The position numbers and the translations under genes were made by a program. Shown here piece by piece: positions 42,378 through 50,725 of a DNA stretch of 62,906 bases (the first letter of the stretch is position 1; each line of letters starts with the position of its first letter). The stretch lies in NCBI GenBank assembly GCA_025934485.1, contig JAICXX010000015.1, forward strand, positions 1 to 62,906, in the 5' to 3' direction. The notes under the pieces are model-generated. The model ran no database searches and was not told the origin of the DNA. It was given only the letters and a program-made list of their open reading frames with translations. This DNA comes from Chitinophagaceae bacterium (GTDB lineage: Bacteria; Bacteroidota; Bacteroidia; Chitinophagales; Chitinophagaceae).

Positions 42378-44318
42378 TTATAACTGCAAATAGAATGTCG
42401 TCTTCGTCCCCTGCCAGTTCTCGATATTGAACTCCCCCTCGATCGACGCCATGCGCTTTTTCATGTTGTTCAGCCCATTGCCGAACTTCCGCAGCTTCTC
42501 CATATTGATCCCGATGCCGTCGTCCTGGATCTCGATCACCAGCCGGTCTCCTACCGAGATATCGATCCGGACGACCGAACTCTGCGAATGTTTGACCACA
42601 TTGTTCAATGCTTCTTTGACCGAGAGAAAGATATTTCGTCTTTTCTCTCCACTTATCTCCCGGTGTTCGATAACGCCGGGCATCTTAAAATGGCAATCGA
42701 TGTTTGTATTCTCGAAGAACTCCACAGCATAGCTCCGGATATAGGCCACCAGGTTTTCCACGGTGTCATTGGAGCTCGTCATCGTCCAAATGATCGCATT
42801 CATCTTGTTCAGCAGCTCATTGGCGGAATTGGAGATCTTTTCTATCTCCGGCAGGGTCTGATCCTTCATCTTGCTTTTGACGATCTCGCTCATCAACCGG
42901 ATGGCGGTGACACCGGAACCCAGCTCGTCATGCATGTCCACGGAGATGCGGTTCCGCTCATCCTGTTTGGCGGCCAGGACCGCCACTTGCTTCTCCATCT
43001 CTTTCCGCTCCGTCTCCAGCTTCAGCTTCTCCTCCTTTTGCGTGCTGAGAATGATCTCCATTTTATTTTTATAAGTCAGCGCGAAAAGGAAGAAAAGCAG
43101 CTCGATGGTAATGCCACCTTCGTAATAGAATAAAGCCGAATTTAGCACGGAATTCCCCTGCACGACCTTGATACCCGTGGAGATCATGACCTGGGAGACG
43201 ATGGATAGCAGGCAAAGCGAGATATTCCCGTACACGATATAGTTCATCAGCCGGTTGCGATAGCCCAGCCCCTTCAGGATGAATACCACCGAGATCGCCA
43301 GCAAAAAGAGCTTGGTGGCTACCTCGAAGTTGTTGGCGATACGAAAATCCGGAGAGATATAGAAGAAGATCGCGTAGCAGCCCGTCAATACGCCGATGCC
43401 TACACAGCCCCAGAACAGAAAGCGGTCCAGTGACCGGTAGAGTCTGCTGGTCTCCAGGAACTGGCGGTGAAAGGCGATATAGCTCACGTAACCGGCCGAA
43501 AAGATGATGTTGTCGAGAAAGCTTTCAAAAAAGAAATTGAAGGAAGTAGAACTATTGCGTAGTATCGCCTTCAGGAACAGCATTAGGCCGATGCAAAGCG
43601 AGTAGCCGATATAATACAGGAATTCTATTTTCCCGCTTTGCAGGTATTCGCTGGTGGCGTAAAAGATCATCATCAGCATGATGCCCGCAAAAAGATTGGT
43701 ACTGATATCGATGCTGGTCTTATTGCGGTGCTGGAGCAGGATGCCTTCTTTGATCAAACTGTCGGTGGTGAGGGTAGGGGTGAGCGAGTTGGAAGACGCC
43801 TTGATAAAGGAACACACCGCGAAAAAGACGCCCGTATCCCGGGCCGCGAGGGTAATTTTGCGATAGCCAAGACTATCCGGGTCATCGGGTAAACTGTCCG
43901 GCAATGCCGTCACCCGCCGACCGCCGCTCAGCCGGTAAAGCCGGATATAGTCGATCAGGAAGCCGGGACAGAAATACACGCTTTGGGCCGTTTCGCTGCT
44001 GTTGACCAGCGTGAATCGCAACACCGTTTTCCGGTTGATCACGGCCGGCGGTATAAAATGTAGGTATTTCGCGGCCTCTTTTTTGTAAGGAAAGGTAGGT
44101 AGATGGTTGACATCGATAGTGCCGCCAGGGGTGAAATAGAGCCAGGTATTGGCGGAGATGTCGTTGAGCAGTCCTGTTTTAGCCAGATCCGCAGCCGGCG
44201 GCGCTATAGGATTTTGCGCCCGGCAGCATGTAAACACAGCCAGCAATAGTAGGCTTAATAGGACGCGCACGAGGAGTTTTTTTAAAGGTAAAGAATTATA
44301 TCTTTGTATCCATGGCAA
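42378..44318 (-). CDS. 7TMR-DISM sensor histidine kinase
   Basis: A 646-residue sensor. A signal peptide (LLVRVLLSLLLLAVFTCCRAQ) is followed by an extracellular 7TMR-DISMED2-type domain (residues ~35-200), seven transmembrane helices (~205-400), and a coiled coil (LKLETERKEMEKQVAVLAAKQDE). The kinase core is HisKA_3 with the phospho-acceptor His in RISVDMHDELGSGVTAIRLM, then a HATPase domain (NNVVKHSQSSVVRIDI, IQDDGIGI, GNGLNNMKKRM). HisKA_3 kinases pair with LuxR/NarL-type regulators; none is adjacent. The start overlaps the divergent ftsK start by 7 nt (44312-44318). Confidence 0.9.
   Translation of the reverse strand: MPWIQRYNSLPLKKLLVRVLLSLLLLAVFTCCRAQNPIAPPAADLAKTGLLNDISANTWLYFTPGGTIDVNHLPTFPYKKEAAKYLHFIPPAVINRKTVLRFTLVNSSETAQSVYFCPGFLIDYIRLYRLSGGRRVTALPDSLPDDPDSLGYRKITLAARDTGVFFAVCSFIKASSNSLTPTLTTDSLIKEGILLQHRNKTSIDISTNLFAGIMLMMIFYATSEYLQSGKIEFLYYIGYSLCIGLMLFLKAILRNSSTSFNFFFESFLDNIIFSAGYVSYIAFHRQFLETSRLYRSLDRFLFWGCVGIGVLTGCYAIFFYISPDFRIANNFEVATKLFLLAISVVFILKGLGYRNRLMNYIVYGNISLCLLSIVSQVMISTGIKVVQGNSVLNSALFYYEGGITIELLFFLFALTYKNKMEIILSTQKEEKLKLETERKEMEKQVAVLAAKQDERNRISVDMHDELGSGVTAIRLMSEIVKSKMKDQTLPEIEKISNSANELLNKMNAIIWTMTSSNDTVENLVAYIRSYAVEFFENTNIDCHFKMPGVIEHREISGEKRRNIFLSVKEALNNVVKHSQSSVVRIDISVGDRLVIEIQDDGIGINMEKLRKFGNGLNNMKKRMASIEGEFNIENWQGTKTTFYLQL
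44299..44306 (+). promoter_or_regulatory. -7 element of ftsK
   Basis: TATCTTTG (exact TAnnTTTG), ending 5 nt before the ftsK ATG. It lies within the first codons of the divergent histidine kinase, so regulator binding here would affect both genes. Confidence 0.55.
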
Positions 44319-46954
44319 AATCGAAGTCCAAGAAAAGCCAGAAGCCTGCTGCCGATAAGCTGAGATCGGATAAAGAATCCCGGGTTACGGCTAAAGAGCT
44401 TGTAAAAGACGAGCGTACCCATAAGATCACCGGTGCTGTCTTTCTTCTGCTGGCCCTGTTTCTTTTCATCGCATTTACTTCTTTTCTTTTTACCTGGCAG
44501 GATGACCAGGATAAGGTCCTGCAAGGCGTAAGGATGCTTTGGTCGCGCACCACCAGGACGGCCAATCTGCTGGGCAACCTCGGCGCCCTCATTTCCTATG
44601 AATTTTTCTTCAATGGATTTGGCCTTGCCTCTTACCTGTTCTGTTCATTCTTTTTCATCGTGGGCGTCAATCTGCTTTTCGCCCGGCGCATCTTTTCCAT
44701 CTCGCGGAATCTTCGTTATGTACTTTCGGGGCTTCTATATTTTTCGGTAGCCTTCGCATTTATCACTACCGGCAGTGGTTTCGCCTGGGGCGGGGCCGTA
44801 GGTAGTATGGTGTCGGACTGGCTTACCCACGCCCTCGGCTGGATCGGCACCGCAGCCCTGCTGCTCGTAGCCGGCCTTGCATGGGTCATCTGGCGCTTCA
44901 ACCCTGCATTCAAGGTGCCCAAGCTGCCGGCCCGCGATAAGGCGGCGACACCCGTTCCCGAACCCGAAGCCATCGGGTCCGAACCCGAACCGCAGCCCGA
45001 GCCAAAAGCCAAAGGCAAGAAGGGGGCAAAACTTTTCGTTGACGAATCTTTTAACCAGGTGAAGGGACAAGGCAATGTGCTGAAAGAGGAGGGAGGAGTC
45101 CTCGCCATCGCGCCGTACGCTAATGACAAACAGCCAGGAGCTAATGACAAACAGCCGAGAGCCAATGGCGAAGAGCCGATAGAATTCACGATAACGGAAC
45201 GCGACGAAGAGCCGCCATTCGAACCGGACGAACCGGCAATGACATCCCTTGTCGCCGAAGAGCTGGACGAGGACCAGGACGAAGACCTCGAGGAAGAACC
45301 GGCCGAGGAACCGCCACCTCCGCTGAACATTCCGCCCATCCCGCCCCTCGCAAAAAAGCCCGCCGCAGGAAACCTCGAGCTCGAGATCAAGACCAGCACG
45401 GAACTGCAGGAGGCGAATGGCGAACCGGCCGAGTCCCTGCTTCCGGTGAATATGCCGGATTATGAACCCACCCTCGACCTGCGTGATTATAAATATCCGG
45501 GTCTGGAATTGCTGGAAGCCCATGGCAGCGAAAGGATCGTTCAGGACCCCGGCGAGCTGGAGGCAAATAAGAATCAGATCATCAATACCCTGAAGAACTA
45601 CGATATCTCGATCTCGAAGATCAGCGCCACCGTAGGGCCCACCGTCACCCTTTATGAGATCGTCCCCGCCGCGGGTGTCCGCATCTCCCGGATAAAAAAC
45701 CTGGAAGACGACATCGCGCTCAGCCTGGCGGCCCTCGGAATACGTATCATTGCCCCCATCCCCGGCAAGGGCACGATCGGTATCGAAGTCCCCAATGTCA
45801 AGAAAACGGTAGTGAGCATGCGCACTCTGCTGGCCTCCGATAAATTCCAGCACAGCAATTACAGCCTGCCCATCGCCATCGGGAAAAAGATCGACAACGA
45901 GAACTTCATCGTCGACCTCGCGTCCATGCCCCACCTGCTCATGGCCGGAGCCACCGGTCAGGGTAAATCGGTAGGACTCAACGCCATCCTTGTCTCCCTG
46001 TTGTATAAAAAGCATCCGTCCCAGCTAAAGCTCGTCCTGGTCGACCCGAAAAAAGTGGAGCTGAGCATCTATCGTACCATTGAGAAACATTTCCTGGCCA
46101 AACTGCCGGGCGAAGAAGAAGCCATCATCACCGATACAAAAAAGGTCATCCATACACTCAATGCCCTTTGTATCGAGATGGACAACCGGTACGATCTGCT
46201 CAAAGAAGCCAACGCCCGTAACATTAAAGAATATAACGAAAAATTCATCAAACGGCGCCTCAATCCCCAAAAGGGTCATCAATACCTGCCCTTCATCGTA
46301 CTGGTGGTGGATGAGTTCGCCGATCTGATCATGACGGCGGGGAAAGAAGTGGAGATGCCCATCGCCCGCCTCGCACAGCTGGCCCGTGCCGTGGGTATCC
46401 ACCTGATCATCGCTACGCAGCGGCCTTCCGTCAATATTATTACGGGTACCATCAAGGCCAACTTCCCGGCCCGCGTTGCCTTCAAAGTGTCTTCCAAGAT
46501 CGACTCACGTACCATCCTCGATGCCGGCGGGGCCGACCAGCTCATTGGTAAAGGAGATATGCTGATTTCTCACAACGGCGAGATCACCCGCCTCCAATGC
46601 GCATTCGTCGATACCCCGGAAGTCGAAGAGATTACGGATTTCATCGGCAAACAACGTGGCTACCCCGAGGCCTATAAATTGCCCGAGTATGTCGATGAGA
46701 AAGAGCTGGAGGCGAAAGGCTTCGATCTGGAGGACCGCGATCCCCTTTTTGAGGAGGCCGCGCGGCTCATTGTAGCTAACCAACTGGGTTCTACTTCCCT
46801 TATCCAGCGGAAGATGAAGTTGGGCTATAACAGGGCCGGACGTCTCATGGACCAGCTCGAAGCAGCCGGCGTGGTGGGACCAGGACAAGGCAGCAAACCC
46901 CGCGATGTGCTAATAAAGTCCGAAATGGAGCTCGATCAGTACCTGAATCCGTAG
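44312..46954 (+). CDS. ftsK: DNA translocase FtsK
   Basis: An 880-residue septal DNA pump. The N-terminal ~220 residues contain four transmembrane helices (ITGAVFLLLALFLFIAFTSFLF and others). An acidic, Pro-rich linker (~220-385) contains a 7-residue tandem repeat. The motor has the alpha/beta domains, Walker A at GATGQGKSVGLN with Lys552, Walker B FIVLVVDEFADLIM, and RPSVNIITGTIKANFPAR. The C-terminal gamma winged-helix (TSLIQRKMKLGYNRAGRLMDQLEAAGVV) reads KOPS-like signals. lolA and ubiX follow, a common order in Bacteroidota. Confidence 0.96.
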   Translation: MAKSKSKKSQKPAADKLRSDKESRVTAKELVKDERTHKITGAVFLLLALFLFIAFTSFLFTWQDDQDKVLQGVRMLWSRTTRTANLLGNLGALISYEFFFNGFGLASYLFCSFFFIVGVNLLFARRIFSISRNLRYVLSGLLYFSVAFAFITTGSGFAWGGAVGSMVSDWLTHALGWIGTAALLLVAGLAWVIWRFNPAFKVPKLPARDKAATPVPEPEAIGSEPEPQPEPKAKGKKGAKLFVDESFNQVKGQGNVLKEEGGVLAIAPYANDKQPGANDKQPRANGEEPIEFTITERDEEPPFEPDEPAMTSLVAEELDEDQDEDLEEEPAEEPPPPLNIPPIPPLAKKPAAGNLELEIKTSTELQEANGEPAESLLPVNMPDYEPTLDLRDYKYPGLELLEAHGSERIVQDPGELEANKNQIINTLKNYDISISKISATVGPTVTLYEIVPAAGVRISRIKNLEDDIALSLAALGIRIIAPIPGKGTIGIEVPNVKKTVVSMRTLLASDKFQHSNYSLPIAIGKKIDNENFIVDLASMPHLLMAGATGQGKSVGLNAILVSLLYKKHPSQLKLVLVDPKKVELSIYRTIEKHFLAKLPGEEEAIITDTKKVIHTLNALCIEMDNRYDLLKEANARNIKEYNEKFIKRRLNPQKGHQYLPFIVLVVDEFADLIMTAGKEVEMPIARLAQLARAVGIHLIIATQRPSVNIITGTIKANFPARVAFKVSSKIDSRTILDAGGADQLIGKGDMLISHNGEITRLQCAFVDTPEVEEITDFIGKQRGYPEAYKLPEYVDEKELEAKGFDLEDRDPLFEEAARLIVANQLGSTSLIQRKMKLGYNRAGRLMDQLEAAGVVGPGQGSKPRDVLIKSEMELDQYLNP
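45119..45181 (+). repeat. 21-bp tandem repeat in the ftsK linker
   Basis: Three consecutive 21-bp units encode ANDKQPG, ANDKQPR and ANGEEPI. The first two units differ by only a few bases, so the expansion is recent. It lies in the disordered linker and is therefore probably tolerated and length-variable between strains. Confidence 0.85.
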
Positions 46955-46963
46955 TTTTTGAGG

Positions 46964-46971
46964 TATCTTTG
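46964..46971 (+). promoter_or_regulatory. -7 element of lolA
   Basis: TATCTTTG (exact TAnnTTTG), 23 nt before the TTG start of lolA and 10 bp after the ftsK stop, so lolA has its own promoter. Confidence 0.55.
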
Positions 46972-46994
46972 CGCCCAATCCACTAAAAAACAAA

Positions 46995-47678
46995 TTGACC
47001 GTGAACAGATCTGTCTTCTTGAGTTTACTCCTTGGTTGTGTGTGTTTCGTTGCGCAGGCCCAGAACAACAGTCTCGGCAAAAGCGACCCCGATGCAAAAA
47101 AAGTGCTGGATGGGTTAAGCGCCAAGCTGAAATCGTATACGGCCGTTCAAGCCAGCTTCACCCTCAAGGTCATGGATGCCAAAGGAGCCCTCCAGGGCAG
47201 CAAAAGCGGCACCATCCAGCTCAAAGGCAACCGCTATCATATCAGTATCCCCAGCGGCCAGGACATCTATTGCGATGGTAAGGACGTATGGACCTATGAT
47301 AAGGGCTCCAACGAAACCACCATCACGAAGAACGATCCGTCGACACAAACACTCAGCCCCGACAAGCTCCTCAGCAGTACTCCCTTCTACGTCAAGGATT
47401 TCCTCTATAAGCTCAACGGCGATAGCAAGATTGGCACCCGTACAGTAAAGGAGGTCGAGCTGACCCCAGTCGATAAAACGAAATCTTTCTTCAAAGCCCT
47501 GCTGGAGATCGACAAGGTGACGCACTCGCTCGTCAGCGTACGCTGGTTCGACAAAAGCGGCAACCGCTATTCGCTCGACATCACCAAGCTCAATGGCAAC
47601 GCCCCCATCTCCGACGAGCAGCTGGCCTACAACAAGGCCAAACACCCCGGCGCCGAAGAAGTGGATCTCAGGAACTAG
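46995..47678 (+). CDS. lolA: Outer membrane lipoprotein carrier LolA
   Basis: A 227-residue periplasmic chaperone that carries lipoproteins to the outer membrane. Signal peptide SVFLSLLLGCVCFVAQA, then the LolA fold: LDGLSAKLKSYTAVQASFTLKV, GSKSGTIQLKGNRYHISIPSG, ICDGKDVWTYDKGSNETTI-like strands and LLEIDKVTHSLVSVRWFDKSGNRYSLDI. The start is non-ATG, either TTG 46995 or GTG 47001. Next to ftsK as in many relatives. Confidence 0.9.
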   Translation: MTVNRSVFLSLLLGCVCFVAQAQNNSLGKSDPDAKKVLDGLSAKLKSYTAVQASFTLKVMDAKGALQGSKSGTIQLKGNRYHISIPSGQDIYCDGKDVWTYDKGSNETTITKNDPSTQTLSPDKLLSSTPFYVKDFLYKLNGDSKIGTRTVKEVELTPVDKTKSFFKALLEIDKVTHSLVSVRWFDKSGNRYSLDITKLNGNAPISDEQLAYNKAKHPGAEEVDLRN

Positions 47679-47733
47679 AAGCGGCCCCCATTAGACGCAC
47701 CGGCTCCCACCGACCCCGTCGAGCTACCGGCCA

Positions 47734-48291
47734 CTATTCCCCCCACCTGAACGTATCGATCTTGAACCCCGCCAGGTCTATGACGCGGTCCACCACTGTG
47801 GCGGCAACCTCGTCGATGGTCTTCGGCAGGCTGTAGAACGAAGGCGTGGCGGGACAAATGATTCCCCCGGCCAGCGTCACCGTCTCCATATTCCGGATAT
47901 GGATCAGGTTATAAGGCGTATCCCGCACTACGCAGAGGAGCTTACGCCGCTCTTTCAGTATTACGTCGGCAGCCCGCGTGATTAAATCGTTAGATATGCC
48001 GGTGGCGATCCGCCCCAGCGTTCCCATGGAACAAGGGATAATGATCATCGTGTCGTATTTGCCCGACCCGGAGGCAAAAGGAGCCCTGAAATCCTGCTGT
48101 GAAAAGAAGGGTAGGGTATAGTCGGAATAGGCCGTATTGCCCAGCTCGGTCCGCCATACCTCTTTGGCATTCTCCGTCATCACGACGGCCACCGCCTCCC
48201 ATTGATCCCTGATCCTGGCCAGCCGGTCCAACAGCTGTTTTGCATAGATAGAACCGCTGGCGCCTGTGATCGCAACGACAATTTTCCTCAT
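47734..48291 (-). CDS. ubiX: UbiX-type flavin prenyltransferase
   Basis: A 185-residue enzyme that attaches dimethylallyl groups to FMN to make the prenyl-FMN cofactor of UbiD decarboxylases. The N-terminal VVAITGASGSIYAKQLLDRL, the mid PFASGSGKYDTMIIIPCSMGTLGRIATGIS and RKLLCVVRDTPYNLIHIRNMETVTLAGG are clear family blocks. No ubiD gene is adjacent. It is convergent with lolA (55 bp apart) and divergent from the thioredoxin-fold gene with facing promoters. Confidence 0.94.
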   Translation of the reverse strand: MRKIVVAITGASGSIYAKQLLDRLARIRDQWEAVAVVMTENAKEVWRTELGNTAYSDYTLPFFSQQDFRAPFASGSGKYDTMIIIPCSMGTLGRIATGISNDLITRAADVILKERRKLLCVVRDTPYNLIHIRNMETVTLAGGIICPATPSFYSLPKTIDEVAATVVDRVIDLAGFKIDTFRWGE

Positions 48292-48308
48292 TAGTTTTCC
48301 GTTTGAAT

Positions 48309-48333
48309 TATTTTTGTAGCCACCACAAAAGTA
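48309..48333. promoter_or_regulatory. Facing -7 elements of the thioredoxin-fold gene and ubiX
   Basis: Plus-strand TATTTTTG at 48309-48316 lies 20 nt before the ATG at 48337. Minus-strand TACTTTTG at 48326-48333 lies 34 nt before the ubiX ATG at 48291. The two transcripts would overlap at their 5' ends, so the promoters probably compete. Confidence 0.5.
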
Positions 48334-48336
48334 ACC

Positions 48337-48918
48337 ATGAAGCCTTACTTTTTAGCTTTCTTAATGCTCGCCGGCACCGGTTCCCTCCTGATCAGCGCCC
48401 GGAAACCCGCCCCTGCGCCTACGGCGAGCTCAAACCCCGCAGTCAACCCGGGGAAGATCCCCGCAGCCACCTCCATCCCCTGGATGACCATCGAAGAGGT
48501 CGCCGGAAAGCTCCGGCAACAGCAAAAACCCATCCTCATCGATCTCTATACCACGTGGTGCGGCTGGTGCAAACAGATGGACCGGAAAACCTACTCCAAC
48601 AAAAAGGTCGCCGAATACCTCACCGATAAATTTTATACCGTAAAGCTGGACGCCGAGACTCATGCCACCATCAACTGGCAGGGCCGGACTTATGATTTCG
48701 ATCCCCAGTACCGCTGCAATCTGTTCGCAGTATACCTTGCGCACGGCCGGCTCGAATTCCCGACGACCATTATCATCGCCCCCGGCTATGAACCACAAGC
48801 CATCCCCGGCTATATGGAGCCCAAAGACCTCGAGCTCCTGGTCAAATTCTTCGGCGACGGCGCCTACCGCACCCGCTCCTTCGACGACTACCAAAAGGGC
48901 TTCCACCCAACCTGGTAA
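48337..48918 (+). CDS. Exported thioredoxin-fold protein (CGWC)
   Basis: A 193-residue protein with an N-terminal signal peptide (LAFLMLAGTGSLLISA) and an Ala/Pro linker. The thioredoxin domain begins near residue 50 and has the active site TTWCGWCKQMDRKTY, a DsbD-gamma/thioredoxin-like pattern, and a later cis-Pro region (RLEFPTTIIIAPG). It should work in the periplasm in disulfide reduction or as a TlpA-like helper. It is followed by a 456-bp non-coding region. Confidence 0.85.
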   Translation: MKPYFLAFLMLAGTGSLLISARKPAPAPTASSNPAVNPGKIPAATSIPWMTIEEVAGKLRQQQKPILIDLYTTWCGWCKQMDRKTYSNKKVAEYLTDKFYTVKLDAETHATINWQGRTYDFDPQYRCNLFAVYLAHGRLEFPTTIIIAPGYEPQAIPGYMEPKDLELLVKFFGDGAYRTRSFDDYQKGFHPTW

Positions 48919-49132
48919 GGGTTTCCATCTGCATTTTCTAAGGGTCACCCGCGTTCTGGCATATCCGCCCACCTCTTCACGTTTATCCGAGACTATATCG
49001 TTTTAGCTCCAAAAAGTTGACACGGTGTCCCTAAAGGATTATCTGTATGTGTGAGAATTGATTAGAATCAATTAAATCATTTTCGGCGAAAATTTTTTGC
49101 ACTTTTCCTCGCATAATGTTGGTCTGACACAC

Positions 49133-49140
49133 TACCTTTG
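49133..49140 (+). promoter_or_regulatory. Orphan -7 element of the structured intergenic region
   Basis: TACCTTTG (exact TAnnTTTG) with no coding gene downstream on that strand. It shares the ten bases ACTACCTTTG with the orphan site at 4903. It leads directly into the hairpin array 49188-49300. Confidence 0.5.
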
Positions 49141-49187
49141 TTTTTTCATAGGATAAGGTTTAATGGTTAATGGTATTTGATTAGTGC

Positions 49188-49300
49188 AGCCCCGCCAAAA
49201 GCGGGGCTCTTTGTGTTTTAAAATCTCGACCTTTTGGCGGGGCTTTTGTCTAATGTCGGCCCTCCGGGCGAACGGCCCCTGGCCGTTCAGGCGCGGGGCT
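49188..49300 (+). terminator. One 5' arm with three alternative 3' arms
   Basis: The arm agccccgc (49188-49195) pairs with gcggggct at 49201-49208 (loop of 5 nt, tail ctttgtgtttt). The extended arm to 49200 pairs over 13 bp with ttttggcggggct at 49232-49244 (tail tttgtc). The arm pairs again with gcggggct at 49293-49300 (tail c followed by eight Ts). Only one pairing can form at a time. Confidence 0.7.
49246..49288. repeat. Dispersed hairpin repeat, copy 6
   Basis: Tail ttgtctaatgtcg, mini-hairpin gccc-tcc-gggc (49259-49269), main stem gaacggcc-cct-ggccgttc (8 bp, 3-nt loop). It is inserted between the second and third alternative terminator arms. Confidence 0.75.
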
Positions 49301-49331
49301 CTTTTTTTTCGGCAGGGCCGCAAAAAAAGAA

Positions 49332-49355
49332 AAAACCCACCGCCAGGTGGGTTTT
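49332..49355 (-). terminator. Terminator of the alpha-oxoamine synthase gene
   Basis: Perfect 10-bp stem (aaaacccacc/ggtgggtttt) with a gcca tetraloop, 20 bp past the stop codon of the minus-strand gene. On the minus strand it is followed by a long T run (complement of the A-rich tract 49322-49331). Confidence 0.85.
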
Positions 49356-49374
49356 GATATCAAATAAGAAGATT

Positions 49375-50634
49375 TTAAGACGCCTCCGCCATATCCGGGA
49401 TCGCCGCGACCCTATATTCCCCCGCATCCAGCTTCTTCTTCGTAGCCCGAAATGCAACCAGCGTACGCTCGATATCCTCATCCGTATGCACCGCCGTCGG
49501 CACTAACCGGTAAATGATATGCCCCTTAGGGATCACCGGATATACGACTATCGAACAGAAGATATTATAATTCTCCCGCAGATCCATCACCATCGCCGTC
49601 GCCTCGGGCACATCCCCCTTCATATACACCGGCGTCACACACGAATTCGTAGCGCCGATATCGAAACCACTGTCCTTGAGCCCCTTCTGCAGCTTAGTCA
49701 CCACATCCCACAACTTCTTCCTTAACTCCGGCATAGTACGTAACATGTCCAACCGTTTCAGGTTCCCCACCGTGATCGGCAAGGGCAGGCTCTTGGCGAA
49801 AATTTGGGACCGTGTATTGTAGCGAATATAATCGACGATAGCTCTATCCCCAGCCATAAACCCACCAATGGAAGCCATAGACTTGGCGAAAGTAGAGAAA
49901 TACAGATCGATCTGATCCTGTATACCCTGCTCTTCGCCGGCGCCGGCACCCGTCTTCCCCAGTGTCCCAAAGCCATGCGCATCGTCTACCAGGAACCGGA
50001 ACTCGTACTTGTCTTTCAACTCGACGATCTCCTTCAACTTTCCCTGATCTCCGGCCATCCCGAAGACCCCTTCCGAGATCACCAGGATACCACCCGACCC
50101 CTGCTTCTCGATCAAGGTCGTAGCCCGCTGAAGTTGTTTTTCGCAATCTTCTATATCGTTGTGCTTGAAAACGTAACGGTGTCCCGTATGCAATCTCAAC
50201 CCGTCGATAATACAAGCATGGCTTTCCGCATCATATACGATCACGTCGTGCCGGCCGCAGATGGCATCGATCGCACTCATTATTCCCTGATAACCATAGT
50301 TGAACAGGTTGGCATCCTCCTTGTGAACAAACTCTGCCAGCTCTTTCTCCAGCTGCTCGTGATAACCGCTGTTACCACTCATCATTCGCGCGCCCATCGG
50401 GGCCGCCAGCCCAAAACGGGCCGCTGCTTCCGCGTCTACTTTCCGGATATCGGGGTGGTTGGCCAGGCCAAGATAATTGTTGAGACTCCAAACAATTTTC
50501 TCTTTTCCCCGGAAAAGCATCCTGCTACCGATCTCTCCTTCCAGTTTGGGGAATGCAAAATAACCGTGTGCTCTCTCCCTATGTTGACCGATAGGGCCGT
50601 TGTGCTTGACTAATTTTTCAAAGATATCTGCCAT
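49375..50634 (-). CDS. Alpha-oxoamine synthase family PLP enzyme (Kbl/SPT/CFAT-like)
   Basis: A 419-residue fold-type I PLP enzyme. It shows NNYLGLANHPDIRKVDAEA, GARMMSGNSGYHEQLEKELAEF, the stacking His in ESHACIIDGLRLH, the cofactor VDDAHGFGTLGKTGAG, and the Schiff-base Lys in FSTFAKSMASIGGF. The family condenses an amino acid with an acyl-CoA. Candidates are glycine C-acetyltransferase, serine palmitoyltransferase or a sulfonolipid-forming cysteate acyltransferase; it is not a close match to the Sphingobacterium SPT sequence as I remember it. Start 50634 is fixed by the -7 box upstream; a terminator follows. Confidence 0.82.
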   Translation of the reverse strand: MADIFEKLVKHNGPIGQHRERAHGYFAFPKLEGEIGSRMLFRGKEKIVWSLNNYLGLANHPDIRKVDAEAAARFGLAAPMGARMMSGNSGYHEQLEKELAEFVHKEDANLFNYGYQGIMSAIDAICGRHDVIVYDAESHACIIDGLRLHTGHRYVFKHNDIEDCEKQLQRATTLIEKQGSGGILVISEGVFGMAGDQGKLKEIVELKDKYEFRFLVDDAHGFGTLGKTGAGAGEEQGIQDQIDLYFSTFAKSMASIGGFMAGDRAIVDYIRYNTRSQIFAKSLPLPITVGNLKRLDMLRTMPELRKKLWDVVTKLQKGLKDSGFDIGATNSCVTPVYMKGDVPEATAMVMDLRENYNIFCSIVVYPVIPKGHIIYRLVPTAVHTDEDIERTLVAFRATKKKLDAGEYRVAAIPDMAEAS

Positions 50635-50665
50635 TATTATGAAATTATTAAAGTTGACACTAGCG

Positions 50666-50673
50666 CAAAAATA
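50666..50673 (-). promoter_or_regulatory. -7 element of the alpha-oxoamine synthase gene
   Basis: Minus-strand TATTTTTG (exact TAnnTTTG), 31 nt before the ATG at 50634; it rules out the in-frame ATG at 50679. Confidence 0.55.
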
Positions 50674-50698
50674 ACGCATTTGACGATGCTCGACTCAA

Positions 50699-50706
50699 TA
50701 CTTTTG
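50699..50706 (+). promoter_or_regulatory. -7 element of the dead alkaline phosphatase gene
   Basis: TACTTTTG (exact TAnnTTTG), 19 nt before ATG 50726. The promoter looks intact although the gene behind it is broken. Confidence 0.5.
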
Positions 50707-50725
50707 CGCCAAAATTTCGAATCGC

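Larger units (their letters stand above)
49146..49310 (+). ncRNA. Candidate small RNA or attenuator-like RNA
   Basis: Predicted from an orphan -7 box followed after about 48 nt by GC-rich hairpins with T tracts. There is no credible reading frame on this strand. Expected ends are near 49213, 49250 or 49309 depending on which 3' arm pairs. The interval 48919-49130 before it shows nothing I can name. No known RNA family was recognised. Confidence 0.35.

Noticed and set aside
44735..46015. A 426-codon open frame antisense to ftsK
   Set aside because: No promoter, no family, and the sense strand is unmistakably FtsK.
49132..49323. A 63-codon minus-strand frame over the structured interval
   Set aside because: It is made of hairpin arms and terminator sequence; strongly basic, no homologue recognised.
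5966..50634. Threonine dehydrogenase and the alpha-oxoamine synthase as one glycine-forming pathway
   Set aside because: Biochemically possible, but the genes are 43 kb apart and the synthase could equally make sphingolipid or sulfonolipid precursors.
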